From JBAXTE01 sp037130365 (GTDB lineage Bacteria > Bacteroidota > Bacteroidia > Bacteroidales > WCHB1-69), in contig JBAXTE010000006.1 in the NCBI GenBank assembly GCA_037130365.1, forward strand, positions 74,807 to 138,806: a DNA stretch of 64,000 bases, given 5' to 3'. The notes beneath the pieces are model-generated. The model was not told where the DNA came from. It saw only the letters and a program-made list of their open reading frames with translations, and searched no databases. The translations under genes and the position numbers were made by a program. Every line of letters starts with the position of its first letter. Position 1 is the first letter of the stretch. This document shows, piece by piece, positions 15,203 through 23,059 of this stretch.

Positions 15203-17537
15203 ATTTTGCTTCTATTTCTGATTCAAAAACCATTCCGATTAACGCTATTCGAATATCATCATAAGAGAATTTTCCATCGAGTATTTCTAAAATTGGTTTC
15301 AAAGCACTGCTGTTCAATCGCATAGCCGCATCGGTTATTTCGTCTATTGCCGATTGCTCCATTAACTGTGTTTTTTCTAACTGACCCTCTTTGATATACC
15401 AAGTTAGATGATTTAGAACAGTTTGTGGAGCACAGCCTCTTTCTATCGCAATTTCCTCAATTGTTTTTCCTGATTTAAAAGATTGAAATGAAATATCTCG
15501 AGATGGAATTTTTACCTCTTTTTCTATGGTATTATCTTTTTTAGGCCTTCGTTTTTTCTTTAATGGTTTTACTCTGGATGGTTTATCGTCGTCAAATCCA
15601 CCATACATTAAGCGATGTTGGAGCTTCCTGAATTTTTGTAGAATTCCTTCACGATTTTCGTCAAATTGAAGTAATCTAATGTTCTCTTTATCAATTAATT
15701 GATTTGAAAGAGCTGATTTTAGAATGTAATCAATCACTAATAATCCTCGAAATTGTTCGTATGTAAGTAGCTCTAATTCAATGATCTTGTTGATGTAATC
15801 ATTAACATCTTCAATAACTTTAAAGTTTGAAAGATAATCAATAATTTGTGCAGATTGTTCTTTTAATATCGGTAAAAAATATCCACTGGCAGCATCAACG
15901 CGGGCAATTATTTTGTTAGGAGTGTGATCTTCTTTTAAATGATGAATTTGCACAATTTCACGAATAAATTTTGTGCTAATGGCAATTGTTTTATTGAATT
16001 CTGATTGCTGCGTTAATACCCATTCCAAGTATTCTTGCTTATTTAATAAACCATTATTTGAACTCAAGTAATCAACAATATCAATAAATGCACGAGCTAT
16101 TGGGTCGAATGTAAAGGCTTCTAGCGCCTTGTCTCGATAATAATCGGATGAAGCGCTGTCTAATTTTTCGAGAAGCTCTTCTTTGCGATTATTGCTTTGA
16201 TCATAATCTAACACTCGTTCGTCGATGGATAAGTTTTGATACCGAATTTTTGTTTTTAAAATCAACCCATCCAGCGATCTTAAACGAGATAGCGCCACGT
16301 AAACTTGTCCTGGGGCAAATGAATCGGTGATGTCTAAAATGGCACGTTCAAAGGTAAGTCCTTGACTCTTGTGAACAGTAATTGCCCATGCTAATTTTAT
16401 TGGATAATGGCTAAACGTGCCAATAATTTCTTCCTCGATTTCATTTTTTTCTTTATTGATAGTGTAGCGAATGTTTTCCCAAATATATCGGTCTATCTTG
16501 GTCTCTTCTGAATTTCCGTCTATTAGCACATAGATTTCATCTTTAGTTAATCGCTCAACTTTCCCAAGTTTTCCATTAAAAAATTGCATTTCTCCGGAAG
16601 GATCATTTTTAATAAACATTACTTGAGATCCTTTTTTTAAAATCATCTCTTTTTCAATAGGATAGAGGCTCTCTCCAAAATCTTTATTAATTAATGCTTC
16701 ATAAGTTATTGATTCCTCGTTAATTGATTCAAGAAATTTTCTGTTTATATCATCTGCTTTATAGTTGTGAGTGGTTACCGTAACAATATTTTCTGCAATA
16801 CTAGCTTCGTAATCTGGCTGGTATTTGGAGTTTAATAATTTTACATCATCTTCATTTATTTCGTTGGTACGCAGATGGTTGAGTAAAGAGATGAATTCAA
16901 TATTGTCTTGACGGAAGATTTTGTCTAATTCAATAAAAATAGGTTTTTCTGTCTGCAAAGCTAATGCGTCAAAGAAAAATTGTGATTTATAGTATGGTTT
17001 TAAAAACATCCATTCTTGGTCTTTTATAACTGGTGGAAGCTGATACATGTCGCCAATAAATAGCATTTGAACTCCCCCGAAAGGAATATAATGTTTGCCT
17101 CTAATGTGGCGCAAAACAGTATCAATTGCATCCAATAAGTCAGATCTTAACATACTCACTTCGTCGATAACCAGCAATTCGATTTTTCGAATAATTTCTC
17201 GCTTCCGACCTTGAATTTTTAGGTTTTTAATCAACGAAACTGGATCATTTATCTTTGAATATATCTCTTGATTGTGTGTTACAGGTTGAGGAATATAACA
17301 TCCAAAAGGCAATTGAAAAAAAGAGTGAATTGTAGTTCCTCCCGCATTTATGGCTGCAATTCCAGTAGGAGCAACCACTACAGTTTGCTTAAAAGTATAT
17401 TTTGATAATTCCTTCAGAAAAGTGGTTTTTCCAGTCCCAGCTTTTCCAGTCAGAAAAATATGTTTCGAAGTCTGATTTATAAATGATGCTGCTAATTTAG
17501 CGGTTTCTGTAACAATAATGTGGGTGTCTGTTTGCAC
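15192..17537 (-). CDS. Pif1-like superfamily 1 DNA helicase with C-terminal helix-turn-helix
   Basis: The 781-residue protein opens with Walker A GKAGTGKT (31-38), motif Ia 'VVAPTGIAAINAGG.TIHSFF', Walker B DEVSML (125-130) and later 'AWAITVHKSQGLTFERAILD' with 'VYVALSRLRSLDGL', all typical of Pif1/RecD-like helicases. The C-terminal third has a basic linker rich in Lys/Arg (about 650-665) and a 'GKTIEEIAIERG.APQTVLNHL' segment that matches the helix-turn-helix found at RecQ C-termini. It should unwind DNA 5'->3' in genome maintenance. The start is GTG at 17537, preceded by a -7 box at 17555-17562. It overlaps the YkgJ-like gene downstream. Confidence 0.92.
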   Translation of the reverse strand: MQTDTHIIVTETAKLAASFINQTSKHIFLTGKAGTGKTTFLKELSKYTFKQTVVVAPTGIAAINAGGTTIHSFFQLPFGCYIPQPVTHNQEIYSKINDPVSLIKNLKIQGRKREIIRKIELLVIDEVSMLRSDLLDAIDTVLRHIRGKHYIPFGGVQMLFIGDMYQLPPVIKDQEWMFLKPYYKSQFFFDALALQTEKPIFIELDKIFRQDNIEFISLLNHLRTNEINEDDVKLLNSKYQPDYEASIAENIVTVTTHNYKADDINRKFLESINEESITYEALINKDFGESLYPIEKEMILKKGSQVMFIKNDPSGEMQFFNGKLGKVERLTKDEIYVLIDGNSEETKIDRYIWENIRYTINKEKNEIEEEIIGTFSHYPIKLAWAITVHKSQGLTFERAILDITDSFAPGQVYVALSRLRSLDGLILKTKIRYQNLSIDERVLDYDQSNNRKEELLEKLDSASSDYYRDKALEAFTFDPIARAFIDIVDYLSSNNGLLNKQEYLEWVLTQQSEFNKTIAISTKFIREIVQIHHLKEDHTPNKIIARVDAASGYFLPILKEQSAQIIDYLSNFKVIEDVNDYINKIIELELLTYEQFRGLLVIDYILKSALSNQLIDKENIRLLQFDENREGILQKFRKLQHRLMYGGFDDDKPSRVKPLKKKRRPKKDNTIEKEVKIPSRDISFQSFKSGKTIEEIAIERGCAPQTVLNHLTWYIKEGQLEKTQLMEQSAIDEITDAAMRLNSSALKPILEILDGKFSYDDIRIALIGMVFESEIEAKYGE

Positions 17538-17554
17538 TGTTCAATATCTTTTTG

Positions 17555-17562
17555 CAAAAATA
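17555..17562 (-). promoter_or_regulatory. -7 box for the helicase/YkgJ pair
   Basis: The minus strand reads TATTTTTG (TAnnTTTG), 18 bases upstream of the GTG start at 17537. This implies a very short leader and supports that start. Confidence 0.5.
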
Positions 17563-17762
17563 ACGATTTTTTGCAAGCTATTCTCTAACAATCATATTAT
17601 AAAGTTATGTTATTTAAATTTAATTTGATAGATTAAATAGAACGCCAAATTGAAAAATTTGACAATAAAATAGTTCATTTTTATTGGAATTTCTTCAATT
17701 CTCCTTATTTTATCAAAGTGACCGCTGTTGGTAAATCTTCAAATTGTGTCATTTATAAATTG

Positions 17763-19022
17763 CTACTTCAGCAACCATTTCCAAACGGGAATCAATTGTA
17801 TTTTTTTTGTCTTATAGATGATTTCCTCTTCTTGGTCATACGTGAGAATAAATCCGTTCTCGATAGAAAGTTCTGACATGGCTGAAAGCAATCCTTCGCA
17901 TTCACGTTGCTCGTTTTGCTCATTTACCCACCAGCACACTTGTATGGCTTGTGTAAGTTTATCGTTTTCTTCGAGTAAAAAATCGCACTCTTTTTTGTGG
18001 TGATAGTAAAAGACATTGCCTTTTTTGAGTAATTCCATGCAAACTAAATTTTCTAGCAACCAGCCGTTATCTGGAGAGTATTTTATAGAGATATTTCTGA
18101 TAAAACCGTTGTCGATTACGTAGACTTTTTTTTCTGAAATCTGCTGTTTTTTTATGCTGTAATCAAATTTTGAAATGGTTTTGATAAAGTATGTGTTTTC
18201 AAGATATTCTACATACTTGATGATACTCATCGGACTAGCATAAGGCGATGCTTTGGCTAATGAATTATAGCTGAATCGTTGTCCAGAATTGGAAACCATA
18301 AAGCGATATAGTTCTCTGAGTTTCAGATTGTTTTCGATGCCATATCTAACCACAATATCTTTTAGAACAATGTCTTCGTAGGTTCGCATTAAGATTTCAG
18401 GATCTTTAAAGGTGACGTACTCCGGCATTCCTCCTTGGATTAAGTATTCAGCGAAGAGCTTTTTTATCTTCACTTTTTCAATTGATTGATAGATTTCGTT
18501 TTGGGTGTATGGCTGTTTTTTGAAATTCAAATATTCTTTAAATGAAAACGGAGAAATTTTGGTGTCAAGATGTCTGCCTGTGAGTTTGGTGGAAATTTCG
18601 CTGCTCAAAAGTTTTGCATTAGATCCCGTAATGATGAATTTATAGCCATCGTCTGCGAATCTGCGGACAAATGTTTCAAAATTTTCTACATTCTGGACTT
18701 CGTCAAGGAAAAAGGTTTTATGCTCTCCAAATAATTCTATTTGTGTTTCGAATAATTGAGTAAAATCATTTGCTTTGAACCCCAATAAACGTTCGTCTTC
18801 AAAATTGATATAGTAAAAATCGTTTTTTGGATAGTGTGTTTGAATGATTTGCTTCATTAAAGTAGATTTTCCGCATCTTCTCATTCCGGTGATTACTTGG
18901 ATGTGAGGGAGTTGTAATTTTTCTGATAACGAATCATAACTTTCTCTGGTAATTAGGTTTTTCTTGCGTAAAACAGTGTTTCGTTGTTCTACAAGCATTT
19001 GTTTTATTTGCTCTTTGTTCAT
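17763..19022 (-). CDS. AAA ATPase with DUF4143-type C-terminal domain
   Basis: From the ATG at 19022 the product is 419 residues. It carries Walker A GMRRCGKST, a 'FLDEVQNV' Walker B, 'ITGSNAKLLSSE' as sensor, and a C-terminal region ('EYLIQGGMPEYV', 'CDFLLEENDKLTQAIQVCWWVN') that fits the AAA_14/DUF4143 family common in Bacteroidota. The C-terminal fold is nuclease-like (Asp/Glu...Gln-Val-Cys), but its activity is not established. A longer frame reaches 19100, but the -7 box TATCTTTG (19043-19050) lies inside that extension and the extra 26 residues are a hydrophobic AT-coded stretch, so Met27 is preferred. It is a single gene next to a very AT-rich tract. Confidence 0.85.
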   Translation of the reverse strand: MNKEQIKQMLVEQRNTVLRKKNLITRESYDSLSEKLQLPHIQVITGMRRCGKSTLMKQIIQTHYPKNDFYYINFEDERLLGFKANDFTQLFETQIELFGEHKTFFLDEVQNVENFETFVRRFADDGYKFIITGSNAKLLSSEISTKLTGRHLDTKISPFSFKEYLNFKKQPYTQNEIYQSIEKVKIKKLFAEYLIQGGMPEYVTFKDPEILMRTYEDIVLKDIVVRYGIENNLKLRELYRFMVSNSGQRFSYNSLAKASPYASPMSIIKYVEYLENTYFIKTISKFDYSIKKQQISEKKVYVIDNGFIRNISIKYSPDNGWLLENLVCMELLKKGNVFYYHHKKECDFLLEENDKLTQAIQVCWWVNEQNEQRECEGLLSAMSELSIENGFILTYDQEEEIIYKTKKIQLIPVWKWLLK

Positions 19023-19042
19023 CACCTTGTTTTTATTGACAA

Positions 19043-19050
19043 CAAAGATA
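19043..19050 (-). promoter_or_regulatory. -7 box that decides the start of the AAA/DUF4143 gene
   Basis: The minus strand reads TATCTTTG, a perfect TAnnTTTG, 21 bases upstream of the ATG at 19022. It excludes the longer reading frame up to 19100. Confidence 0.55.
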
Positions 19051-19063
19051 TAGGAAATTATCA

Positions 19064-19256
19064 ACAAATATATAAAATCAATAAATATTATTTGATTCAA
19101 ATATTTAATATAATATAAAAATAGATTATATAAATATATAATAATATATATTATTGCATATTATAAATATATAAATATCACATAATATATATTGATAATC
19201 AATATAATAACAATATTTATATATAATATATATAATGTTTGTTATGATTAAAAATT
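19064..19256. repeat. Extreme A+T tract with repeated TATATA blocks
   Basis: About 190 bases consist almost only of A and T, rich in ATATAT and TAATATATA runs with many short self-complementary blocks. No gene fits. It separates the divergent AAA ATPase and osmC genes and may be a flexible or curved promoter region or a nucleoid-protein site; no specific motif was identified. Confidence 0.6.
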
Positions 19257-19365
19257 GTTATTAATATTTTCAAACAGATTTACAACAGCTTTTTTATTGA
19301 TATATATCCGCTAAATCTATGTTTTATTCGTATTGTGAATTGAAAAAGCCATTATGAAATGGTTG

Positions 19366-19373
19366 TAACTTTG
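19366..19373 (+). promoter_or_regulatory. -7 box that decides the osmC start
   Basis: TAACTTTG is a perfect -7 box 36 bases upstream of the ATG at 19410. It falls inside a possible N-terminal extension from 19359, so the extension is unlikely to be translated. Confidence 0.55.
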
Positions 19374-19409
19374 CATCATCAAATAAATGATATTCAAAAA
19401 ACTAAAATT

Positions 19410-19829
19410 ATGAAAAACAATGTAATAACTTCATGGAAAGGCAAAATGAAGTTTGATTCAATAGTTAGTGGACATCATATAGTATTAGATGCTTCCACTC
19501 AAAATGGTGGCGAAAATGCTGGTCCTCGTCCCAAAGAATTAATGTTGACCGCATTAGCCGGATGCACAGGAATGGATGTGGTTTCTATTTTAGAAAAAAT
19601 GAGAGTTGAAGTTGAAGGCTTCGAAGTTATTGTAGAAGCTCAAATGACTGATGAACATCCAAAACATTACACGGCATTTCATATAGTTTATCAATTTGCT
19701 GGAGCTAATTTGCCAATAGAAAAACTCCAAAAAGCCATTGATTTATCCCAAGAACGCTATTGTGGTGTTTCGTATATGTACAAACAATTCGCAACCATTA
19801 CCCACGAAATTAAAATTATAAACGCTTAA
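19410..19829 (+). CDS. OsmC family peroxiredoxin-like protein
   Basis: From the preferred ATG at 19410 the protein is 139 residues, the usual OsmC length. It shows the family layout: an N-terminal beta strand region ('TSWKGKMKFD'), 'GPRPKELMLTALAGCTGMDVVSILEK' containing the first catalytic cysteine, and 'SQERYCGVSYMYKQF' containing the second. OsmC/Ohr proteins reduce organic hydroperoxides, or handle sulfur species, using these two cysteines. The ATG at 19359 would place a perfect -7 promoter box in the coding region and adds residues not typical of the family. It lies 210 bases upstream of the thioredoxin operon in the same direction; a repeat cluster separates them. Confidence 0.92.
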   Translation: MKNNVITSWKGKMKFDSIVSGHHIVLDASTQNGGENAGPRPKELMLTALAGCTGMDVVSILEKMRVEVEGFEVIVEAQMTDEHPKHYTAFHIVYQFAGANLPIEKLQKAIDLSQERYCGVSYMYKQFATITHEIKIINA

Positions 19830-19859
19830 TTCTTAAGTTTTTACTTCATAATTATTTGC

Positions 19860-20026
19860 TTCTTACTTCTGTATTTCTTTTCACGTTCTTTTCACATTTT
19901 GTTCTTCCTTTCACGTTTCACGAAAAATCTTTTCACTTCATTTCACGTTTCACGAATATTCTTACTTCTGTATTCTTACTTCTTATTTCTTCTTTTCACG
20001 ATACGTCTTTTCACTTTATAAACTTT
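19860..20026. repeat. Intergenic TTCACG-type repeat cluster A
   Basis: This stretch is built from repeats of TTTTCACG, TTTCACGTTTCACGAAAAAT, CTTACTTCTGTATTCTTA and ends with ACTTTATAAACTTT (20013-20026). The same words recur at 22603-23055 on the other side of the thioredoxin operon. They are too irregular for CRISPR. Confidence 0.8.
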
Positions 20027-20039
20027 AAAACTTAATATC

Positions 20040-20384
20040 ATGTTATACACAAATTTAAAACACATCCTCACCGCTGATCAACATCAGCAAGTTATCAACG
20101 AAAACGAAAATGTAATGGTCTGCTGTGGCCGAATGGGGCCTATGTGCATTCCTGTTTACGGCGTTATGGAAGAACTTGAACCTGAATTTGCAAACGTGAA
20201 GTTTTTAGATATGGAATTTGATAATCCAGAAGCTCATGTAATTCGCGATGCTGCTGAATGTAAATCGTTTATGGGAATTCCATTTGTAATGTACTACAAA
20301 AATGGAAAAGTGGTAAAAGCTACTTCAAGTATCCAAAGTATGAGTCAAGTGCGTGAGAATTTGAACACTTTGTTTGAAAAATAA
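20040..20384 (+). CDS. Thioredoxin-fold protein with unusual CCGRMGPMC motif
   Basis: The 114-residue protein has a thioredoxin-like plan ('EFANVKFLDMEFDNPEA', 'FMGIPFVMYYKNGKVV' with the cis-Pro region GIPF). In place of the WCGPC active site it has Cys28-Cys29-Gly-Arg-Met-Gly-Pro-Met-Cys36. The spacing between cysteines is longer than the CxxC of ordinary thioredoxins; a third pair partner could be Cys74 (AAECKSF). It is the first gene of a tight operon with trxB four bases downstream, then trxA, DUF302 and a ferredoxin, so it probably takes electrons from TrxB or TrxA. Whether it is a reductase, a metal or sulfur carrier, or a sensor cannot be told. Confidence 0.85.
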   Translation: MLYTNLKHILTADQHQQVINENENVMVCCGRMGPMCIPVYGVMEELEPEFANVKFLDMEFDNPEAHVIRDAAECKSFMGIPFVMYYKNGKVVKATSSIQSMSQVRENLNTLFEK

Positions 20385-20388
20385 GACG

Positions 20389-21336
20389 ATGACAAACCAA
20401 GAAAATCATTACGATGTTATTGTGATAGGTGCTGGTCCTGCTGGTCTTACGACTGGAATTTACTTATCTCGGGCAAGAGTTAAAACATTAATTCTTGAAG
20501 ATAATACAGTGGGTGGTCAGATGATTCTGACGCATGAAATTGCAAATTATCCCGGTGTTGAAAGCATTTCTGGGTACGGGTTGGCTACAATCATGAAAAA
20601 ACAAGCACTTTCGTTTGGTTGCAAAATCAAAACTGGCTTTTCAATTCAATCTTTTAATCTTGAGGGAAATTTGAAAACAGTAACACTTAGTGATAATTCT
20701 GAATTCTCTGCAAAATCTATCATTCTTGCCCCTGGTGGCCGTTCCAGAACCTTAGGTGTTGCTAATGAAGACCTTTTTAAAGGTCGTGGAATTTCGTATT
20801 GCGCTACCTGTGATGGCGATTTTTTTACAAATAAGGAAATTATTGTCGTTGGTGGAGGAAATTCAGCATTAGAAGAAGCGGTTTCACTTACAAAACATGC
20901 TAGCAAAGTAACGATTGTTCATCAATTTGATCACTTTCAAGCTTTTGAACATGCCATTATTGAGGCTAAAAACAATCCGAAGATTAACTTCATAATGCAA
21001 TCAACAATTGCTGCTTATAATGGAGGTGAAAAACTTGAATCAGTGGATATTGAAGATTTAGTGACTCATAAAATTTCAAAAATTCCAATCGATGGTGTTT
21101 TTGTCTTTATTGGTTACGTTCCTAATACTGAGTTTTTACTCGAAAAAATTGCCCTCAACAATCGTCAGGAAATAATTGTTGACAGCGAAATGCAAACAAA
21201 TATTTCTGGTGTTTTTGCCGCTGGTGATGCAAATCAAAAAAGGTATCGACAAGTGTCAATATCTGTAGGAGAGGCCACTATTGCTGCACTTTCTGCTTCA
21301 CAATTTGTAAATCAACTAAATAAAAATAACATATGA
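20389..21336 (+). CDS. trxB: Thioredoxin reductase
   Basis: From the ATG at 20389 the protein is 315 residues. It has the FAD-binding GAGPAG near the N-terminus, the redox-active CATCDGDFF, the NADPH-binding GGGNSALEEA and the C-terminal 'GVFAAGDANQKRYRQVSISVGEA', all diagnostic of low-molecular-weight TrxB. It transfers electrons from NADPH through FAD to thioredoxin. An in-frame TTG at 20374 inside the preceding gene is less likely as a start. The preceding gene stops at 20384, leaving 4 bases. It overlaps trxA by 4 bases (ATGA), so trxB and trxA are translationally coupled. Confidence 0.97.
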   Translation: MTNQENHYDVIVIGAGPAGLTTGIYLSRARVKTLILEDNTVGGQMILTHEIANYPGVESISGYGLATIMKKQALSFGCKIKTGFSIQSFNLEGNLKTVTLSDNSEFSAKSIILAPGGRSRTLGVANEDLFKGRGISYCATCDGDFFTNKEIIVVGGGNSALEEAVSLTKHASKVTIVHQFDHFQAFEHAIIEAKNNPKINFIMQSTIAAYNGGEKLESVDIEDLVTHKISKIPIDGVFVFIGYVPNTEFLLEKIALNNRQEIIVDSEMQTNISGVFAAGDANQKRYRQVSISVGEATIAALSASQFVNQLNKNNI

Positions 21337-21749
21337 GTACTGCATTTATTATCGTAATATCAATTATTGTTGCATTTGTAATCTATCTTGCATATGCGTC
21401 TTATCGAATGAAAAAAGCGCCATCAGTGGCTAATCATGAAAAAATTAAAGTTCTAAATGATTCGAATTTCAAGCAACATATTGCAGGTGGAATTACCTTG
21501 GTTGATTTTTGGGCAGAATGGTGTATGCCCTGTAAAATGATGGCTCCCATCCTCAACGAAGTAGCCTCTGAAGCTCCAGATGGAGTAAAAGTAGCGAAGC
21601 TCAAAGTGGATCATGCCAAACAAATAGCAGGTAAGTATAATGTGAGAAGTATTCCAACTATTATTGTTTTCAAAAATGGAAAAGAGGTAAAACGAATAGT
21701 GGGAGTGAAGCAAAAAGGATTTATTCTCAACCAGATTAAAGATTTATAA
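21333..21749 (+). CDS. trxA: Membrane-anchored thioredoxin
   Basis: The 138-residue protein begins with one transmembrane helix (about 3-24) and a short basic linker, followed by a standard thioredoxin domain with WCMPC as the active site and the cis-proline motif 'VRSIPTIIVF'. The basic residues after the helix favour a cytoplasmic thioredoxin domain held at the inner membrane, but topology is an inference. The CMPC dipeptide differs from the usual CGPC and should raise or lower the redox potential. It overlaps trxB by four bases and is followed by the DUF302 gene after 17 bases. TrxB should be its reductant. Confidence 0.94.
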   Translation: MSTAFIIVISIIVAFVIYLAYASYRMKKAPSVANHEKIKVLNDSNFKQHIAGGITLVDFWAEWCMPCKMMAPILNEVASEAPDGVKVAKLKVDHAKQIAGKYNVRSIPTIIVFKNGKEVKRIVGVKQKGFILNQIKDL

Positions 21750-21766
21750 CAAAAAAAGATTAAACA

Positions 21767-22180
21767 ATGGAAAATGATAAAAATACAAGCCTCTTTTTAG
21801 AAAATTTGAGTGCTTATAATTTCAACGATACTGTTGAAAAATTAACTCTTGAAATTGAAAATAAATTATGGAAGGTATCTGCAATTCATGATTTACAGCA
21901 GACTTTACTGAGCCATGGAAAAGAAGTCCTTCCAGTAAAAGTATTTGCCCTCTGTCATCCAAAACATTCAAGTAAAATATTGGAAAAAGATAACGAAAGA
22001 ATTGTCTCGTCATTAATGCCATGTAGGATTAGTGTCTATATGAAAAGCGATGGAAAAACATATTTATCTAGAATGAATACTGCTATTTTAGCGAAATCAA
22101 TTGGTGGAATTATTGAAGAAGTAATGAGCGATTCATCGAATGAAGTAGAAGAGATTTTAAGGAAAATCATTAAAAAATAA
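21767..22180 (+). CDS. DUF302 domain protein
   Basis: This 137-residue protein, without a signal peptide, resembles DUF302: an N-terminal 'TVEKLTLEIENKLWKVSAIHDLQQTL' helix-strand region, 'VKVFALCHPKHSSKIL' with a Cys-His pair (CHPKH), and 'MPCRISVYMKSDGKTYLSRMN'. DUF302 proteins are small alpha-beta proteins, some linked to sulfur metabolism, but their general role is unknown. Cysteines in 'LCHPKH' and 'MPCR' could be redox or ligand sites. It is the fourth gene of the thioredoxin operon, 17 bases after trxA and 13 before the ferredoxin. Confidence 0.85.
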   Translation: MENDKNTSLFLENLSAYNFNDTVEKLTLEIENKLWKVSAIHDLQQTLLSHGKEVLPVKVFALCHPKHSSKILEKDNERIVSSLMPCRISVYMKSDGKTYLSRMNTAILAKSIGGIIEEVMSDSSNEVEEILRKIIKK

Positions 22181-22193
22181 TATAAAATAAATT

Positions 22194-22376
22194 ATGGCAC
22201 TAACTGTTAATCCCAACAAATGTCCTCAAAATCACTATTGTCCAATGATTCGTGTGTGTCCGACTAATGCAATTTCTCAGAATTCTAGTGGACTACCCAT
22301 AATTGATGCAGAAAAATGCACTGAATGTGGAAAATGTACTAATTATTGCCCAATGCGTGCCTTGGAAAAAGCATAA
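22194..22376 (+). CDS. Small 4Fe-4S ferredoxin-like protein
   Basis: This 60-residue protein has a complete second cluster motif, 'CTECGKCTNYCP' (CxxCxxCxxxCP), and a divergent first one with 'CPQNHYCPMIRVCP'. A dicluster ferredoxin is likely, although the first site has wider spacing. The sequence fits a known family of 'KCPQNHxCPxIxxCPxxAI' ferredoxin-like proteins. It closes the thioredoxin operon and is followed 15 bases later by a terminator. Its partner is not known; the operon suggests it exchanges electrons with a thiol or sulfur system. Confidence 0.9.
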   Translation: MALTVNPNKCPQNHYCPMIRVCPTNAISQNSSGLPIIDAEKCTECGKCTNYCPMRALEKA

Positions 22377-22391
22377 TTGATGAATGCTTTT

Positions 22392-22437
22392 AAACTGTGC
22401 CTCTTGAATTGAATAAATGATTCATAAGGCACAGTTT
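22392..22437 (+). terminator. Terminator of the thioredoxin operon
   Basis: AAACTGTGCCT (22392-22402) pairs perfectly with AGGCACAGTTT (22427-22437). The 24-base loop includes a further TGAAT/ATTCA pair, and T residues follow. Confidence 0.85.
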
Positions 22438-22482
22438 TTATTTACCCAGTTTTCTCACTTCTTAATTCTCTTTTGGCGGTAA

Positions 22483-22560
22483 ATGGTCAACGGTCGATGG
22501 TCAAGGGTTCGCGATGCGTGGCGCTCGAAAAAAAGTCAAAAGTCAAAAGTCAAAAGTTCG
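22483..22560. repeat. Short direct repeats GGTCAACG/GTCAAAA and GTTCGCGATGCGTGGCGC
   Basis: Slippage-like repeats: three consecutive AGTCAAA units and the 18-base string GTTCGCGATGCGTGGCGC present twice, once on each side of them. The open frame through this region is a by-product of repeats and not a credible gene. Confidence 0.7.
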
Positions 22561-22602
22561 CGATGCGTGGCGCTTTTGCCTTGTGTCCTTTTTCCCTTTT
22601 TT

Positions 22603-23055
22603 CTTTTCACGAATTCTCTTTTCACTCCCTATAGCTATCGGGATCACGAAAAATCCTTTCACGTTTCTTACCTCTGCATTCCTTTAGACTTTATAAACTT
22701 TCGATCCCGAAAAAAAAGAAATTTCCAATTTCGTGTTTTTTCGAGGATCCTCGAAAAATTAAAAAATCAAAGATTTTTATTTTTCGGGACTTTATAGACT
22801 AATTACACCACTAAGATATTTATCTAACAGCTTGCTGGAAGACTAAGTAACACTAAGTTTACTTACTTATTGCTTCCTGATGCTTTATTCTTACTTCTTT
22901 ATTCTGTTCTTCTTTTCACGTTTCACGAAAAATCGTTTCACGATTCCTACTTCCTACTTCTGTATTCTTAATTCTGTATTCCTTTTTTCCTTTTCACGTT
23001 TCACGTTTAACTTCGTTGAGGGCTTCGCCGTTCACGAACCATCTTTTCACGGTAT
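22603..23055. repeat. Intergenic TTCACG-type repeat cluster B with nested palindromes
   Basis: The stretch reuses the words of cluster A (TTTTCACG, TTTCACGTTTCACGAAAAAT, TTACTTCTGTATTCTTA and ACTTTATAAACTTT at 22688-22701). It also holds a near palindrome CCCTATAGCTATCGGG (22627-22642, one mismatch) and a perfect 22-base palindrome at 22737-22758 centred on GGATCC, framed by TCCCGAAAAA (22705-22714) and TTTTTCGGGA (22780-22789). No credible coding frame is present between 22377 and 23059. Confidence 0.8.
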
Positions 23056-23059
23056 TCCA

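Noticed and set aside
19860..23055. CRISPR-like array in the TTCACG clusters
   Set aside because: The repeats are short, unevenly spaced and lack unique spacers; no cas gene is present.
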